Assembly (NCBI GenBank): GCA_002914845.1
Contig: JXTC01000368.1
Span: 137,003 to 201,002 of the forward strand
Length of the DNA stretch: 64,000 nt
Direction: 5' to 3'
Origin: Trema orientale
Taxonomy: Eukaryota > Streptophyta > Magnoliopsida > Rosales > Cannabaceae
Under the pieces are notes generated by a model. That model was not told the origin of the DNA and did not search any database. It saw nothing but the letters and a program-made list of their open reading frames with translations. Shown here piece by piece: positions 24,281 through 34,139 of the stretch. The first letter of the stretch is position 1, and each line of letters starts with the position of its first letter. Position numbers and translations under genes: made by a program.

Positions 24281-24721
24281 TAATTTCGAATAATAATATG
24301 TAAAAATATATATGGTAGAAGTAGTGGAGTTGTTTGATGGGAGCTGAAAATGTGGGACCGAGACTAAGTGGCTTTGGCCTTTGGTTCGGGGTTAGGTGGT
24401 GGTGGTTCACTTCTTTCTTGGCTTTCTCTCTAAAACTTTGTGTCGTTTTAGAGAGTTTATGTATGTGAGATCCCAAAACCAGAATGGTTTTCTAATTGTT
24501 AAGTTTTTCTTTCGATGCAAGAATGTGTTGTGGTAAGGAGACTATATATATGTAGCATTATGGGAGTAGGCAGGGGGAAAGGAAATTTCGGTTTATCTTC
24601 TCGTTACTTGGCTTGGACCAAGTAGGTGAGAGTTGAAACTTTCACAAAATGGGGAGTTTATATTAAGAACGTGTATATCTGTTTAATAAGAGTTAAATGG
24701 GTTGTTGGGTTTTTGACCAAT
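24281..24721 (-). promoter_or_regulatory. TYDC-1 proximal promoter and 5' UTR
   Basis: The 5' UTR (24281-24500) matches those of TYDC-2 and TYDC-4. TATA-like TATATATA is at about 24543-24551. An imperfect palindrome CTTGGACCAAG lies at about 24613-24623, and the composite TTTGACCAAT (W-box plus CCAAT) at 24712-24721. Bases 24497-24591 equal window bases 1-95 exactly, then the sequence switches to TYDC-2-like. A CACTA transposon starts three bases beyond the composite box. Confidence 0.75.
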
Positions 24722-24739
24722 ACTCACTACAACAAAAAA

Positions 24740-24776
24740 GGCCTTTCAAGGCACTTCTTAAGTGCCTTGAAAGGGC
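24740..24776. repeat. CACTA left subterminal hairpin
   Basis: CCTTTCAAGGCACTT is followed five bases later by its reverse complement, just inside the left TIR. The motif differs from the GGCGCC palindromes at the other end, although one ACGGCGCC copy occurs at about 24781. Confidence 0.8.
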
Positions 24777-24829
24777 TTTCACGGCGCCACAGAAAGCGCC
24801 TTGGTTCCGGGAGCCGTANATATTCCAAC

Positions 24830-24830
24830 T
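24830..24830. other. Single unresolved base inside the CACTA element
   Basis: The TNP2 reading frame is recognisable up to this base and turns into subterminal repeat directly after it. This suggests a contig join at a repeat or a real internal deletion. Confidence 0.6.
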
Positions 24831-26418
24831 CAAAGAATATAGATTTCTTCTTCCAACAACTCTTTGGTGCTTTTACAACCTTCACATTACTGCGTCTTTT
24901 TCTTTTCTTATTGATATCACTTATTTTAACCTTTCCAAGCCGAAATTCCAGTTTAGAAACCGTTTCTAGTATCTCTGTCCCAGTTAAAGGTTGTGGGGCC
25001 AATTCAAATTCTTGAGAACCATTAAATGCTTTTTTCCAATTTCTATATATATGTTTGCGAGGTAAAAACCTTCTATGGCCCATATAACTCAATTTTCTAG
25101 CATGTGTTAAGAACTGACAACTTGTTTTCTCATCACAAATAGGACACGCTTTATATCCTTTAGTGGAAAACCCAGACAAATTTCCGTATGCAGGGAAGTC
25201 ATTGATTGTCCACAATAACACAGCCTTGAGAGTAAAATCTTCATCCTTATATGCATCATAAGCTTTCACACCATCATTCCACAAACCATTCAAATCATCA
25301 ATCAACGGGGCTAAATACACATCAATGTCATTACCAGGTTGTCTAGGTCCTGATATTAACATTGTAAGAAGTGTAAACTTTCTTTTCATACACAACCATG
25401 GAGGAAGATTATAGATTACAAGCATTACAGGCCAACAACTGTATTTGCTACTTAGAGTTGTATGAGGATTAATACCATCTGCAGACAGACCAAGACGAAG
25501 ATTTCTTGGATCATTTCCAAAAGAAGGCCACTTGTAATCTATTGTTTTCCAAGCCGGTGAATCAGCTGGATGTCTAAGTTTACCATCTTCTATCCTCTCA
25601 TTTGCATGCCATGTAAGATCTTTAGCATGGTCACGATTTCGGAATAGACGGGTAAAACGAGGAATTGGAGGAATATACCACAAAACCTTAGCAGGGGTTC
25701 CAACCTTTATCTCTTCAGAGTTCTTATTCTGTTGCCACCTAGGCTCACTACATACTGGACAAGAAATTGCATCTTTAAATTTCTTTCGATATAAAATACA
25801 ATCATTTGGGCAAGCGTGAATTTTGTCATATTGCATACCCAATGAGCACAAAGTCTTTTTGGCCTCATAAAAGGAATGTGGCATCTCATTATCATTTGGC
25901 AACATCTCTCCTAGTAAAGCTAACAAGTCTGAAAAACTCTTATCACTCCATCCATGTCTTGCTTTCAAATTGTACAATTTCAATAGTGCAGACAACTTTG
26001 TAAATTTCGTACAACCCGAATAGATTGGTTTCTCAGCATCATTAAGTAATGATTGAAACTTAATAGGATCTACATCTGTTTCATACTGTGCATCATCAAT
26101 CATTTCAAAAAGATCATCATTTAAATCTAACTCATAATCATCTCTTATGGGATTTTTTGATGAAAATCCGGTAATTGGAACCTTTTCACCATGCCAAATC
26201 CATTGTTTGTAACTTTGATCTATTCCATTGAAATATAAGTGTTCTTTTATCTTTTTAACACCTATTTTTTGTAAATTTCCACATTTAATACACGGGCACG
26301 GAATTAAATTGGAATCTTTGACATTTTCAATAGCAAACTCCAAAAAGCTATCAACTCCCTTTTTATATTCGGTCGATAGTCTATCCGCCAACATCCATTC
26401 CTTATCCATTCTAAGCAC
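24831..26418 (-). pseudogene. TNP2-type CACTA transposase, 3' truncated
   Basis: An uninterrupted frame of about 530 residues. It starts MLRMDKEWM; the second Met (26409) is the family's typical MDKxWM start. Residues about 4-75 form a transposase-associated domain with the CPCIKCGN cluster and WIWHGE. Residues about 200-430 are the Transposase_21 (TNP2) region, with CPNDCILYRK, CPVCSEPRW, LWYIPPIPRFTRLF, DGKLRHPADSPAW, GLSADGINPH and CPICDEKT. The protein stops at the unresolved base 24830, so the C-terminal part of TNP2 is missing. Because the frame is clean, the truncation may be young or artificial. Confidence 0.88.
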
Positions 26419-27680
26419 AATTGAAAAACAAAAGAGAAAATAAAAAACTTAAACAACTAATATAAAAAACTAACTTAATTTGAGTACCATAAAAAATTGC
26501 ACATAATCTCCCCTATTTCTAGCACTAACCATTTGACTACCTAAAACAACAATTATACATTAACACTTATTTCAAATTATTCTCATATTTCTAAGTACTA
26601 TCAAATTGAGAACTTAATTTATTTCTTAACTAGTTTCCTTTGTTACAAACAAATTACCAATCAACCAAATATAACAAATAACAAAATAACATCAATACAA
26701 ATAATAAATTCAAGCAATCTCACACATTTATAACATTATTATATTACCACAACATACAATTTTCTATATGATTTCATATCTCATCTAGTTTAAACATTGT
26801 AAAATAATGAGAAATAACCAATCTACAAAGTGACGTAAGTTAATAACAGAAAAAAAAATTGAGAAAACATACCTCAGTTTGCTCAATTTGCTAATTTATA
26901 AGTAATCTAAGTACTCCAACTTCTACTAAAACCTATACACAAATTAAAATGATAAATAAAATTCAATATCTATAATCCACAACACTTTAAAATTGAAAAA
27001 TCATATATTTGAAATAAATATATATATATACAAAATAAGATGTTTAACAAATCAAAAATTAAATAGAATTCAATAATAACAATGTATATGTAAATTTCTA
27101 AAATACTACACAATATTCATTTAAAATTGCATAAATTTTGATTAATTGACACTAAGGATAAAAATTAAAAAACATAACCTAATATATAATTTCTAGTAAA
27201 TAAACATGAAATTGGTATAAATAAATATATCACACCTACAATTTGAAACTTTTTACAACTAAATCAAGTCACATTTCACCTAAAAAAAAAGCAACAAAAT
27301 AATAACAAATTCGGATTAATTTGTAGTTAAATAGCAAAACACACCCAAAAATATGATTTCTAGTAAATAAATAGTCTAACTAATACTTACAAGAGTAAAG
27401 ATCATTAATGCATGCTCAAGATATTCACATTTGATAATTTAGGGTTCTAAATATGAAATCTTTCAAATATAACCCAAAACATGAAATTTCTACAAAATAA
27501 TTGGTCCAAATCATGGTTAACACAATGAGTAATCTAATTTTAGTGACAAAAATGAGTTTAAAAGCTTAAATATACTTTATTGCCGGAAAAAATGGTGAAA
27601 ATGGGTGAAGGAGGCTTTGCTGCCGCGGCTGAGTGAAGAGAGTGTAGGGTTCTGCACGCGATCTGGCCCTTTATTTAGTG
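26419..27680. other. CACTA region upstream of transposase, no gene
   Basis: AT-rich and non-coding; probably 5' UTR or intron of the transposase transcript. A short GC-richer stretch at 27590-27665 lies next to the subterminal repeats, where CACTA promoters usually are. Confidence 0.6.
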
Positions 27681-27683
27681 GGC

Positions 27684-27975
27684 CACTTACCACGGCGCCT
27701 ATTAGGCGCCGTTAAATGTATATCACGGCGCCCATAAGGCGCCGTGAAAAGGGCACTTACCACGGCGCCTATTAGGCGCCGTTAAATGTATATCACGGCG
27801 CCCATAAGGCGCCGTGAAAAGTATGATATAACGGCGCCTGTTAGGCGCCGTTAAAAAATAGGATACCACGGCGCTTAATAGGCGCCGTGGTATTATAGCC
27901 GTTTATCACGGCGCTTATTAAGCGCCGTGATAGTTAGTCTGTTATCACGGCGCGTTCGTACACGCGCCGTGATAG
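27684..27975. repeat. CACTA right subterminal array of eight palindromes
   Basis: Eight imperfect to perfect palindromes of about 22-28 bp built around GGCGCC, for example CACGGCGCC...GGCGCCGT. A block of about 69 bp with two of them is tandemly duplicated (from about 27684 and 27753). In En/Spm elements subterminal repeats bind the accessory TNPA protein, so these are the likely binding sites here. They are spaced 30-40 bp apart. Confidence 0.88.
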
Positions 27976-27996
27976 CAGATCTTTTTTGTAGTGACT

Positions 27997-28310
27997 GTTA
28001 AAACGAGCTAGTCATACTCGCAAAGCCGTCCAATTTTCTTAGCTTTTTTTTTTTTTTTTTTTGAAAGAATCCAATTTTCTTAACTTGAGCGCGTCTAGTT
28101 GATTTATTCTAAATTATTTTGGAATAAAGAGAGAGCTCTAGTGGAGTTAAACTGTACATGGCAGATGACCGTTGCACAATGTAATAATATTTTAAGCAGA
28201 ACAACATTTCAACTTTCGAGTGACGCTGTTGCCTTTTACCAATTATTTGGTACCATCTCACACGTTAGTGTTATGATCAAGTTTCTTTTAACTTGCGAGT
28301 GAAAACAGCT
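27997..28310 (-). promoter_or_regulatory. TYDC-1 distal promoter, displaced by CACTA
   Basis: Matches the reverse complement of 42930-43240 upstream of TYDC-2: CTAGTTGAT..., AGAGCTCTAGTGGAGTTA, GCAGAACAACATTTCAACTTT and CCAATTATTTGGTACCATCT blocks occur in the same order. The CACTA element separates it from the rest of the promoter by 3.3 kb. Confidence 0.75.
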
Positions 28311-28466
28311 GAAATGTGAAGAAGAAAATTAGCCATGAGGGAAAACAAAAAATAAGAAAAATAAAATTATTAAAATATCAAACTTAAAAAATAAATCTTA
28401 CTTTTAAAATAATAAGATTAGATGTATTTCATTGGCCTTTTCCATTTGCAATAGATTTGTGGATGC
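28311..28466. other. Short AT-rich spacer
   Basis: Homology with the TYDC-2 upstream region fades here. Nothing recognisable. Confidence 0.5.
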
Positions 28467-29170
28467 TATTGGAGATAATTTAATTTCATAATTGTATTTT
28501 ATTTAATTTTGCAATTATATAATATTTAATAGATGTATATTAGCGGTATATTCTCCAAGATACTCTCTAGGTTTTTTGTTTCCTATTTTTGAATTATCTT
28601 CTTTTTTGTAATGTGTATAAAGACTCTTTTAGTTAATGAAGAAGGCAGAGTCAAATATTCTCAAATTCTATATGGTATTAGAGCAATAAGCTTCTGGCCC
28701 CCTCTCTCTCTCATCCTTTAAATTTTTCATTCTTTTCTTACAAAAAACCCTAGCCGCCAAATTTGGTCAACCGCCCAACACAACTAGTAGATCACCACCC
28801 GACACGACCAGTCGACCGAAAATAACAATTTTTGAAATTTTCAGATTCTGAGATTTAACACGGACTCCTTTCAATCTCAAGTTACTATTCCCAATCAAAG
28901 TAAACCTAATACACGATCTTCTCACCATCAATCTTTCCTCCTATCACACTATCAAACTTACCTCTACCAATCATCTCAAATGGAAATTATAATGTCATGC
29001 ACTTTTTGTCGGCTATAATCTTCAAGATTTATGTCAATGGTGCCACAGTTCCTTCTACCTAAACAATAACCACAAATAACTCTACTTCACCCAACCCAAC
29101 ATATCAAACTTGGATTTGCTAAGATCAATATTGATCTTCAGTGTGATCGTTAGATCTTTCTCTGCACCAC

Positions 29171-29590
29171 TTGTTCCTTTCTTTAAATCTGCAACCACCT
29201 CTCGTGGGGGTATGGACTAATCTCGCCACAACATATGCCAAGCCCTCATGTGGGCACATCAACCAAATCAAGGAGAAACTCAAACGTGTCATTAAGGGCT
29301 CCTGGAGTATGACTGACTACATGCAATTTATCATGATTCATGCCGATAAACTTGCTGCTCTAGGAAAACCTACTGGTCATGAAGACTTAATAGAAACAAT
29401 TCTTGATGGCCTTGATGATGAGTTCTCAATTGTCGCGGTTATCATTAGTCTTGACATCCCAATCTCCTTGGACAGGCTTCATGAAAAACTTGTCAACAAA
29501 GAGCTCTCCTTACGATATTCATGCTCTTCCTCTTTCGATTCACTCTCGGCCACTGTAAATACCGCTACACCTTGTCCACATCCCTGGTGA
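29171..29590 (+). pseudogene. Copia gag (UBN2-type) fragment
   Basis: Contains LKRVIKGSWSMTDYMQFI, DKLAALGKPTGHEDLIETIL, DGLDDEFSIVAVI and LHEKLVNKE, the usual copia gag core. The zinc-knuckle part that should follow is not readable. The frame is shortened at both ends. Confidence 0.8.
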
Positions 29591-29879
29591 CCTTCGTCAC
29601 CTACCCCATTCTCCCCCGTGCCTCCTACTGTTGTGCTTTACAACTTCACTCCATATGGTCCTCATCCTCAATCTCGACCATATCTTGGTTACCATCAAGC
29701 CTACAATACTTAGGATTATACCATTAGATGTTATCCCACCTACAACCGGATTTCTCCAATATTTCAAGGAACTATGCCTCAATCTCAATGGTGCCCTCAT
29801 CCTCCAGCGCTTTGGTCTCCTTAACTATCTAACCCTTGGCAACCAAGAGCAAATTTTGTAGCCACCACATCAACCTACA

Positions 29880-30960
29880 CTCCAAATTGGTTTCTTGACA
29901 ATGGGGCATCTCATCAGATCGCTTTTAACCTCAACAACTTTTCTCTCCATATAACATATGATGGTTCTGATGATATTGTAATTGGTGGTGGTATCAATTT
30001 TCCCATCACTCATACTGGTTCTACCTCTATATTCAACTTTCTCGTGATTTTACTTTAGATAAAGTTCTATGTATCCCTATTATGTATAAAAATCTTATAT
30101 CTATCTCTCAGTTTTGCACATCTAACAATGTCTTCATTGAATTCTCACTATCTTTTTTTTTTTTTTTGTGAAGTATCTTAGCACGGGGCATATTTACTTC
30201 AATGAAGGACTAAAGATGGCGTTTATGAGTGATCGCATCTCTCCAAGTTGATCTTTTTTATTAATTGCTTTTTTTAGTGTAAAGGCCACTTTCATCCGAG
30301 TGGCATCATAGATTAGATTATTTTGCAGTTCCAATTCTTAAGCATCTTATTTCCCATTTTAATTTATAAGTATTGAGTCCATTGTCTGAAACTTTTCACT
30401 GTAAAAATTATTCATCCAATTAAAGTCATAAGTTACCGTATTCTGCATCTTCTATTTCTTTTTGTCATCCTCTTGAAGTTATTTTCTCCGGTGTATGGAC
30501 CTCACCACTTTTCTCATATGATGACTTCAAATATTATGTCATCTTTGTTGACCATAACACTGAATATATTTCGTATTATCTACTAAAATGAAAATCAAAA
30601 GTTTCAGACGTGTTTATTCTTATCAAGCCTTTAGTTGAAAAACTTTTCAAACGAAAAATTGTTACTCAATATACTAATAATGGTGGTGAATATCAAGTAA
30701 TTACTCCTTTTCTAGCTTCCCATGGTATCTTTCACCTCACTACTCCATCACACACTTCCGAACATAATGGCTATTCTGAACGTCGTCATAGTCACATCGT
30801 TGAAACTAGTCTTACTCTTCTCTCTCGTGCCTCTGTTCCAGTCATCTTTTGGAATCATGCCTTTGCCACTACTGTTTATCTCATTAATCGTATGCCCACT
30901 CCCATACTTAACTTTGCCTCTCCTAATACTCTACTTTTCAATTTTAATTTAAATTACTCA
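29880..30960 (+). pseudogene. Copia protease and integrase remnants
   Basis: WFLDNGASHQIAF (about 29890-29925) is the protease active site with Asn in place of Thr/Ser. HHRLDYFAVPILKHL (about 30305-30350) is a GAG-pre-integrase piece. The integrase shows VWTSPLFSYDDFKYYVIFVD, then YTNNGGEYQ, where the second catalytic Asp has become Asn, and SEHNGYSERRHSHIVET. Stops separate the pieces. Confidence 0.8.
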
Positions 30961-31426
30961 TGAATCTGTGTCTTTGGTTGTCTATGTTATCTTAAGCTTC
31001 AACCATACTCGGATCATAAACTCACTCTTGGCACCAAACCGTGCATCTTTGTCAGTTACAACTCCCGACTAGGGGCTCAACCGAATTTGGCAGAGACTGT
31101 TATGAGGATGGGCAGTTGGCCGGTAATGGAAGGCTGCTGACTGCTTCTGGCAGAAAACTATTCGAAGGGCTCAAACCCGAGCATAGAGAGTCTACGACTT
31201 GAGGTCGGCTTGAAGATGACATAGTGAGTGGTACAAAGGGTATTATGAAGACCGAAGAGAGCTATTCAATGATTGTGTCTAGTTAAGGATGATTGAGATG
31301 AATTGGAGAAAAGAAATATAGACTCAACAAAATGGACTTGACAAGAGGTGTAGAGATGATAGTCGTAGGGATCCAGACAAAGATAAGCACTTTTCACCCT
31401 CTAGGTTTGCCCTAAACACTCATCCC

Positions 31427-32164
31427 ATGGTCATCGGGTCCAAAAATAACATTTATCTCACCACCAAGCTCAATCTCTGTACACAGCTAGCTTCTTCATT
31501 AGATGTCGAACCTTATACTATCTCTCAGGCCCTAAAGGATCCAAGATGGTGTCAGCCCATGTCTAAAGAATTTGATTCCCTTGTAAAGAATAGAACTTGG
31601 GAGCTTGTTCCACCTCACTTCAATCATAATCTTGTTGGTTGCAAGTGGATTTTTTGTGTCAAATGCAATTCTGATGGATTTATTATAGGTGCAAAGCCAG
31701 ACTTATTGCCAAGAGCTTTCATCAATGCCTGGGATGTTGACTATCGTGATACATTTTATCCGGTGATCAAGCCTACCACAGTCCAGCTGGTCCTCAATTT
31801 AGTAGTCACTCGTCAATAGCCACTATGACAACTTGATGTAAATAATACTTTCCTACAAGACCATCTTGCTGAAAGTGTATTCATGTCACAATCTCGGGGT
31901 TTTATTAATGCTAATAAACCGAACCATGTCTGCAAGTTGTGCAAAGCGATATATGGTTTAAAACAAGCTTCACGGCCTTGGTATCATGAACTTCGGTCTT
32001 TTTGTATTGCTTATGGGTTCTCCAATTCACATGCTGACACTTTACTATTTGTCTTCAACTATGATGGTTTTTTCTTAAATCAGCCTAAAGAAAATATCTC
32101 TCAGTTTTGTACTTTATGTTCTTTTTTCATCTTCAAGCTGAACAAGAACAAGTTTTATCACTGA
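31427..32164 (+). pseudogene. Copia reverse transcriptase fragment
   Basis: Shows DPRWCQPMSKEFDSLVKNRT, WELVPPHFNHNLVGCKWIF, LDVNNTFLQDHLAESVFM and IYGLKQASRPWYHELRSF. There is a stop at 31817. Similarity ends near 32070, before the catalytic YVDD and RNase H. The 31000-31400 stretch before it is not copia-like and is unexplained. Confidence 0.85.
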
Positions 32165-33305
32165 TATTTTTTTTTCAAGTCTCTTTTTTTTCTTTTTAGT
32201 TCTTAGCTAGAATTTATGGAGATGGTATCTTTTATTATTGGATGATTAAAATTGATCCTTACTTCTTCAACAAAGTAGCTAGAGATCACGAAAAATACTC
32301 ATGAAGTTTCTTTGGTTTTTGTCCTTTTCTTCATCATACTAGAAACCTTGACTGGAGATAGCGTCTAATTCAAAAGGAAAATTCATTTCTCTAACTTGAG
32401 AAATGTCAAATATTATTCTTTAGAATCTAGTACTGAATTAAATGGCTCGCTGTCTTATTTTTTGGAGTGTTCATTGTATAATTAATTGTATCCTGTAATT
32501 CACTGAAATTTTTTAAGACATATTTCTCTTCCGCTGTACTTAAACTCCAATTTATTGTCGTTTATTCTACATACAACACCATAATTTCTCTGTATGAGAT
32601 AGAGAAAAGGGAGTGATCAGTCTTGTTTTTTCAAGATTCAAGCTAGGAGATTTGCTGTCTCAAGTAACTATTCCTTAACTATCTAAAAGAGGACGACAAA
32701 TGATGCAAAGGAAATCTAGTAAACGACATTCCCTCAGTAACATTAATGGAGATAAGTTGATCAATGACATGTACCACTGAGATACCATCAACACTATCGC
32801 CTATTAATAACCATTTAGAAGGAATATATAAATTAAAAAAGTTCAAAGTTTGTATGTCAAAAATTATAATGGATAAAGTCAATAGCCACCAACACCTTTG
32901 CAAAAGCAAAGCACGTAAGGCCTAACTCTGTGACACATATGTCTAAAAGTACGATGAGTTTTCTCATTGCCAACTCCTCTACAACTTCAGCAGAGAACTT
33001 ACATTAATTAAGAAAGAGTTATTAGTTTTCTTAGTCTTAGATAGTGACACAGGCTTAAGTTGAGTCGAAGCGTTAGGCTTTATCATTGATTCTAAATTCA
33101 ACACCTTAATTAGTCACCACCTGTTCAATAATCTCCTTCTTTGAATGAGAATGGTCTCTAATCTCTAATCTAACTATTTTGAACTTTCTTCATTTTGCTT
33201 TGTCAGGTTTTGCTAATTTTTTTCTTATTCACCTTATAGATGTTTTTACTCCCAAGAATTTGGCCGAATAATTGCATCTTTTTTTTTTTCATAATTTTGT
33301 TGTTT
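32165..33305. other. Unassigned spacer
   Basis: No gene can be supported. A minus-strand frame at 32679-32909 and the sequence following the Tat insertion (42664-42780, minus strand, reading CVDCVETLYDLGLRFGHQDG) might be relics of one disrupted gene or element, because they were adjacent before the Tat insertion, but I do not recognise them. Confidence 0.4.
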
Positions 33306-33310
33306 GCCTC

Positions 33311-33834
33311 TATTAATACTAAAAATTGGTACAACAACGAGATCTCAAGATAATAATAGAAAACTTGATAAACCAAAGACATAAGAATTTTTAAAATGGT
33401 TTAGCTTTTCGAATAAAAAGCCTACGTCCACTATAATCAACCTTATTCTCTATGTTTTCTTGTTACAAAAGGGTTCTTATTCCTTTTTTTGACTTAATTC
33501 TTCTTATTTATAGGTAGAAGGGATCTTTACAGATAAGGTAATGAATATCTGATAATTAATTCAAATACATGACATCAAATATGGAAATATCTAATTTTGT
33601 AGAGATTTTATCCGAATTTCCTAAAATTATTTTACAAATATCCCTGGATTTGATTAGTTTAGATGAAAGAATTTTGAAATAAGGATCTGCTCGTTATCTG
33701 ACAAAAGGAACTAGCTCGTTATTGACTTATTCTAGGCAAGTCGGTGTTCGTCGGATTAGCTCGAACAGCTCGAGCTAGACAAGCTTTGAACAAGCTCGCT
33801 TTCTGTCAAGTAGTTATGAAATTCGTATACAACA
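33311..33834 (-). repeat. Tat 3' LTR
   Basis: Aligns end to end with 42160-42663 with many substitutions, so the insertion is not recent. Its plus-strand start is TATTAATACT where the partner has TGTTGATATC. Confidence 0.9.
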
Positions 33835-34139
33835 CATGTCCCCCCAGTTCTGGGTATTGCATTGAACAGCTGGAACTGGATGACTACGTGCGTCTACTTT
33901 TGAAATTCAAACCACAAAGTTAAAAAAATATAATTATAGATGGGCAACAGAAAAAAGGATGCCTTTTCAATTTCTTTTTCTCTCTCTTCTTTATAAATAG
34001 GGACTTCCAAAACCCTTCTCTATTTTCCATCTTACGCGATTTTTTGAAGCTTTAGAGATAGAGAATTTTCAAACTCTTAAGAGAAAAAGACGAGAAATTC
34101 TAGTCAAGGCAAAATAAGAGAAGGCGTAGAACCACTACT

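Larger units (their letters stand above)
24725..27993 (-). mobile_element. CACTA (En/Spm) transposon in the TYDC-1 promoter
   Basis: Termini CACTACAACAAAAAAG (24725) and, in reverse complement, CACTACAAAAAAG (27993), with the 3-bp duplication ACT at 24722-24724 and 27994-27996. The upstream region of TYDC-2 (43240-43257) is the corresponding unoccupied site. Length is 3269 bp as assembled, shorter than usual autonomous CACTA elements. It carries the 5' part of a TNP2-type transposase and palindromic subterminal repeats. An unresolved base at 24830 may hide missing internal sequence. Confidence 0.93.
28467..32160 (+). mobile_element. Decayed Ty1/copia retrotransposon
   Basis: The left LTR is probably 28467-28669 (TATTGGAGATAA start), followed by a primer site TGGTATTAGAGC (28673-28684), one base from the initiator tRNA-Met complement. 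Gag, protease, integrase and RT remnants follow in copia order on the plus strand. Coding similarity ends within the RT before the YVDD motif, and no right LTR is visible. Confidence 0.75.

Noticed and set aside
27684-27975. Regularly spaced repeats reminiscent of a CRISPR array
   Set aside because: The units are palindromes just inside a CACTA terminus in a plant genome, with no unique spacers of constant length.
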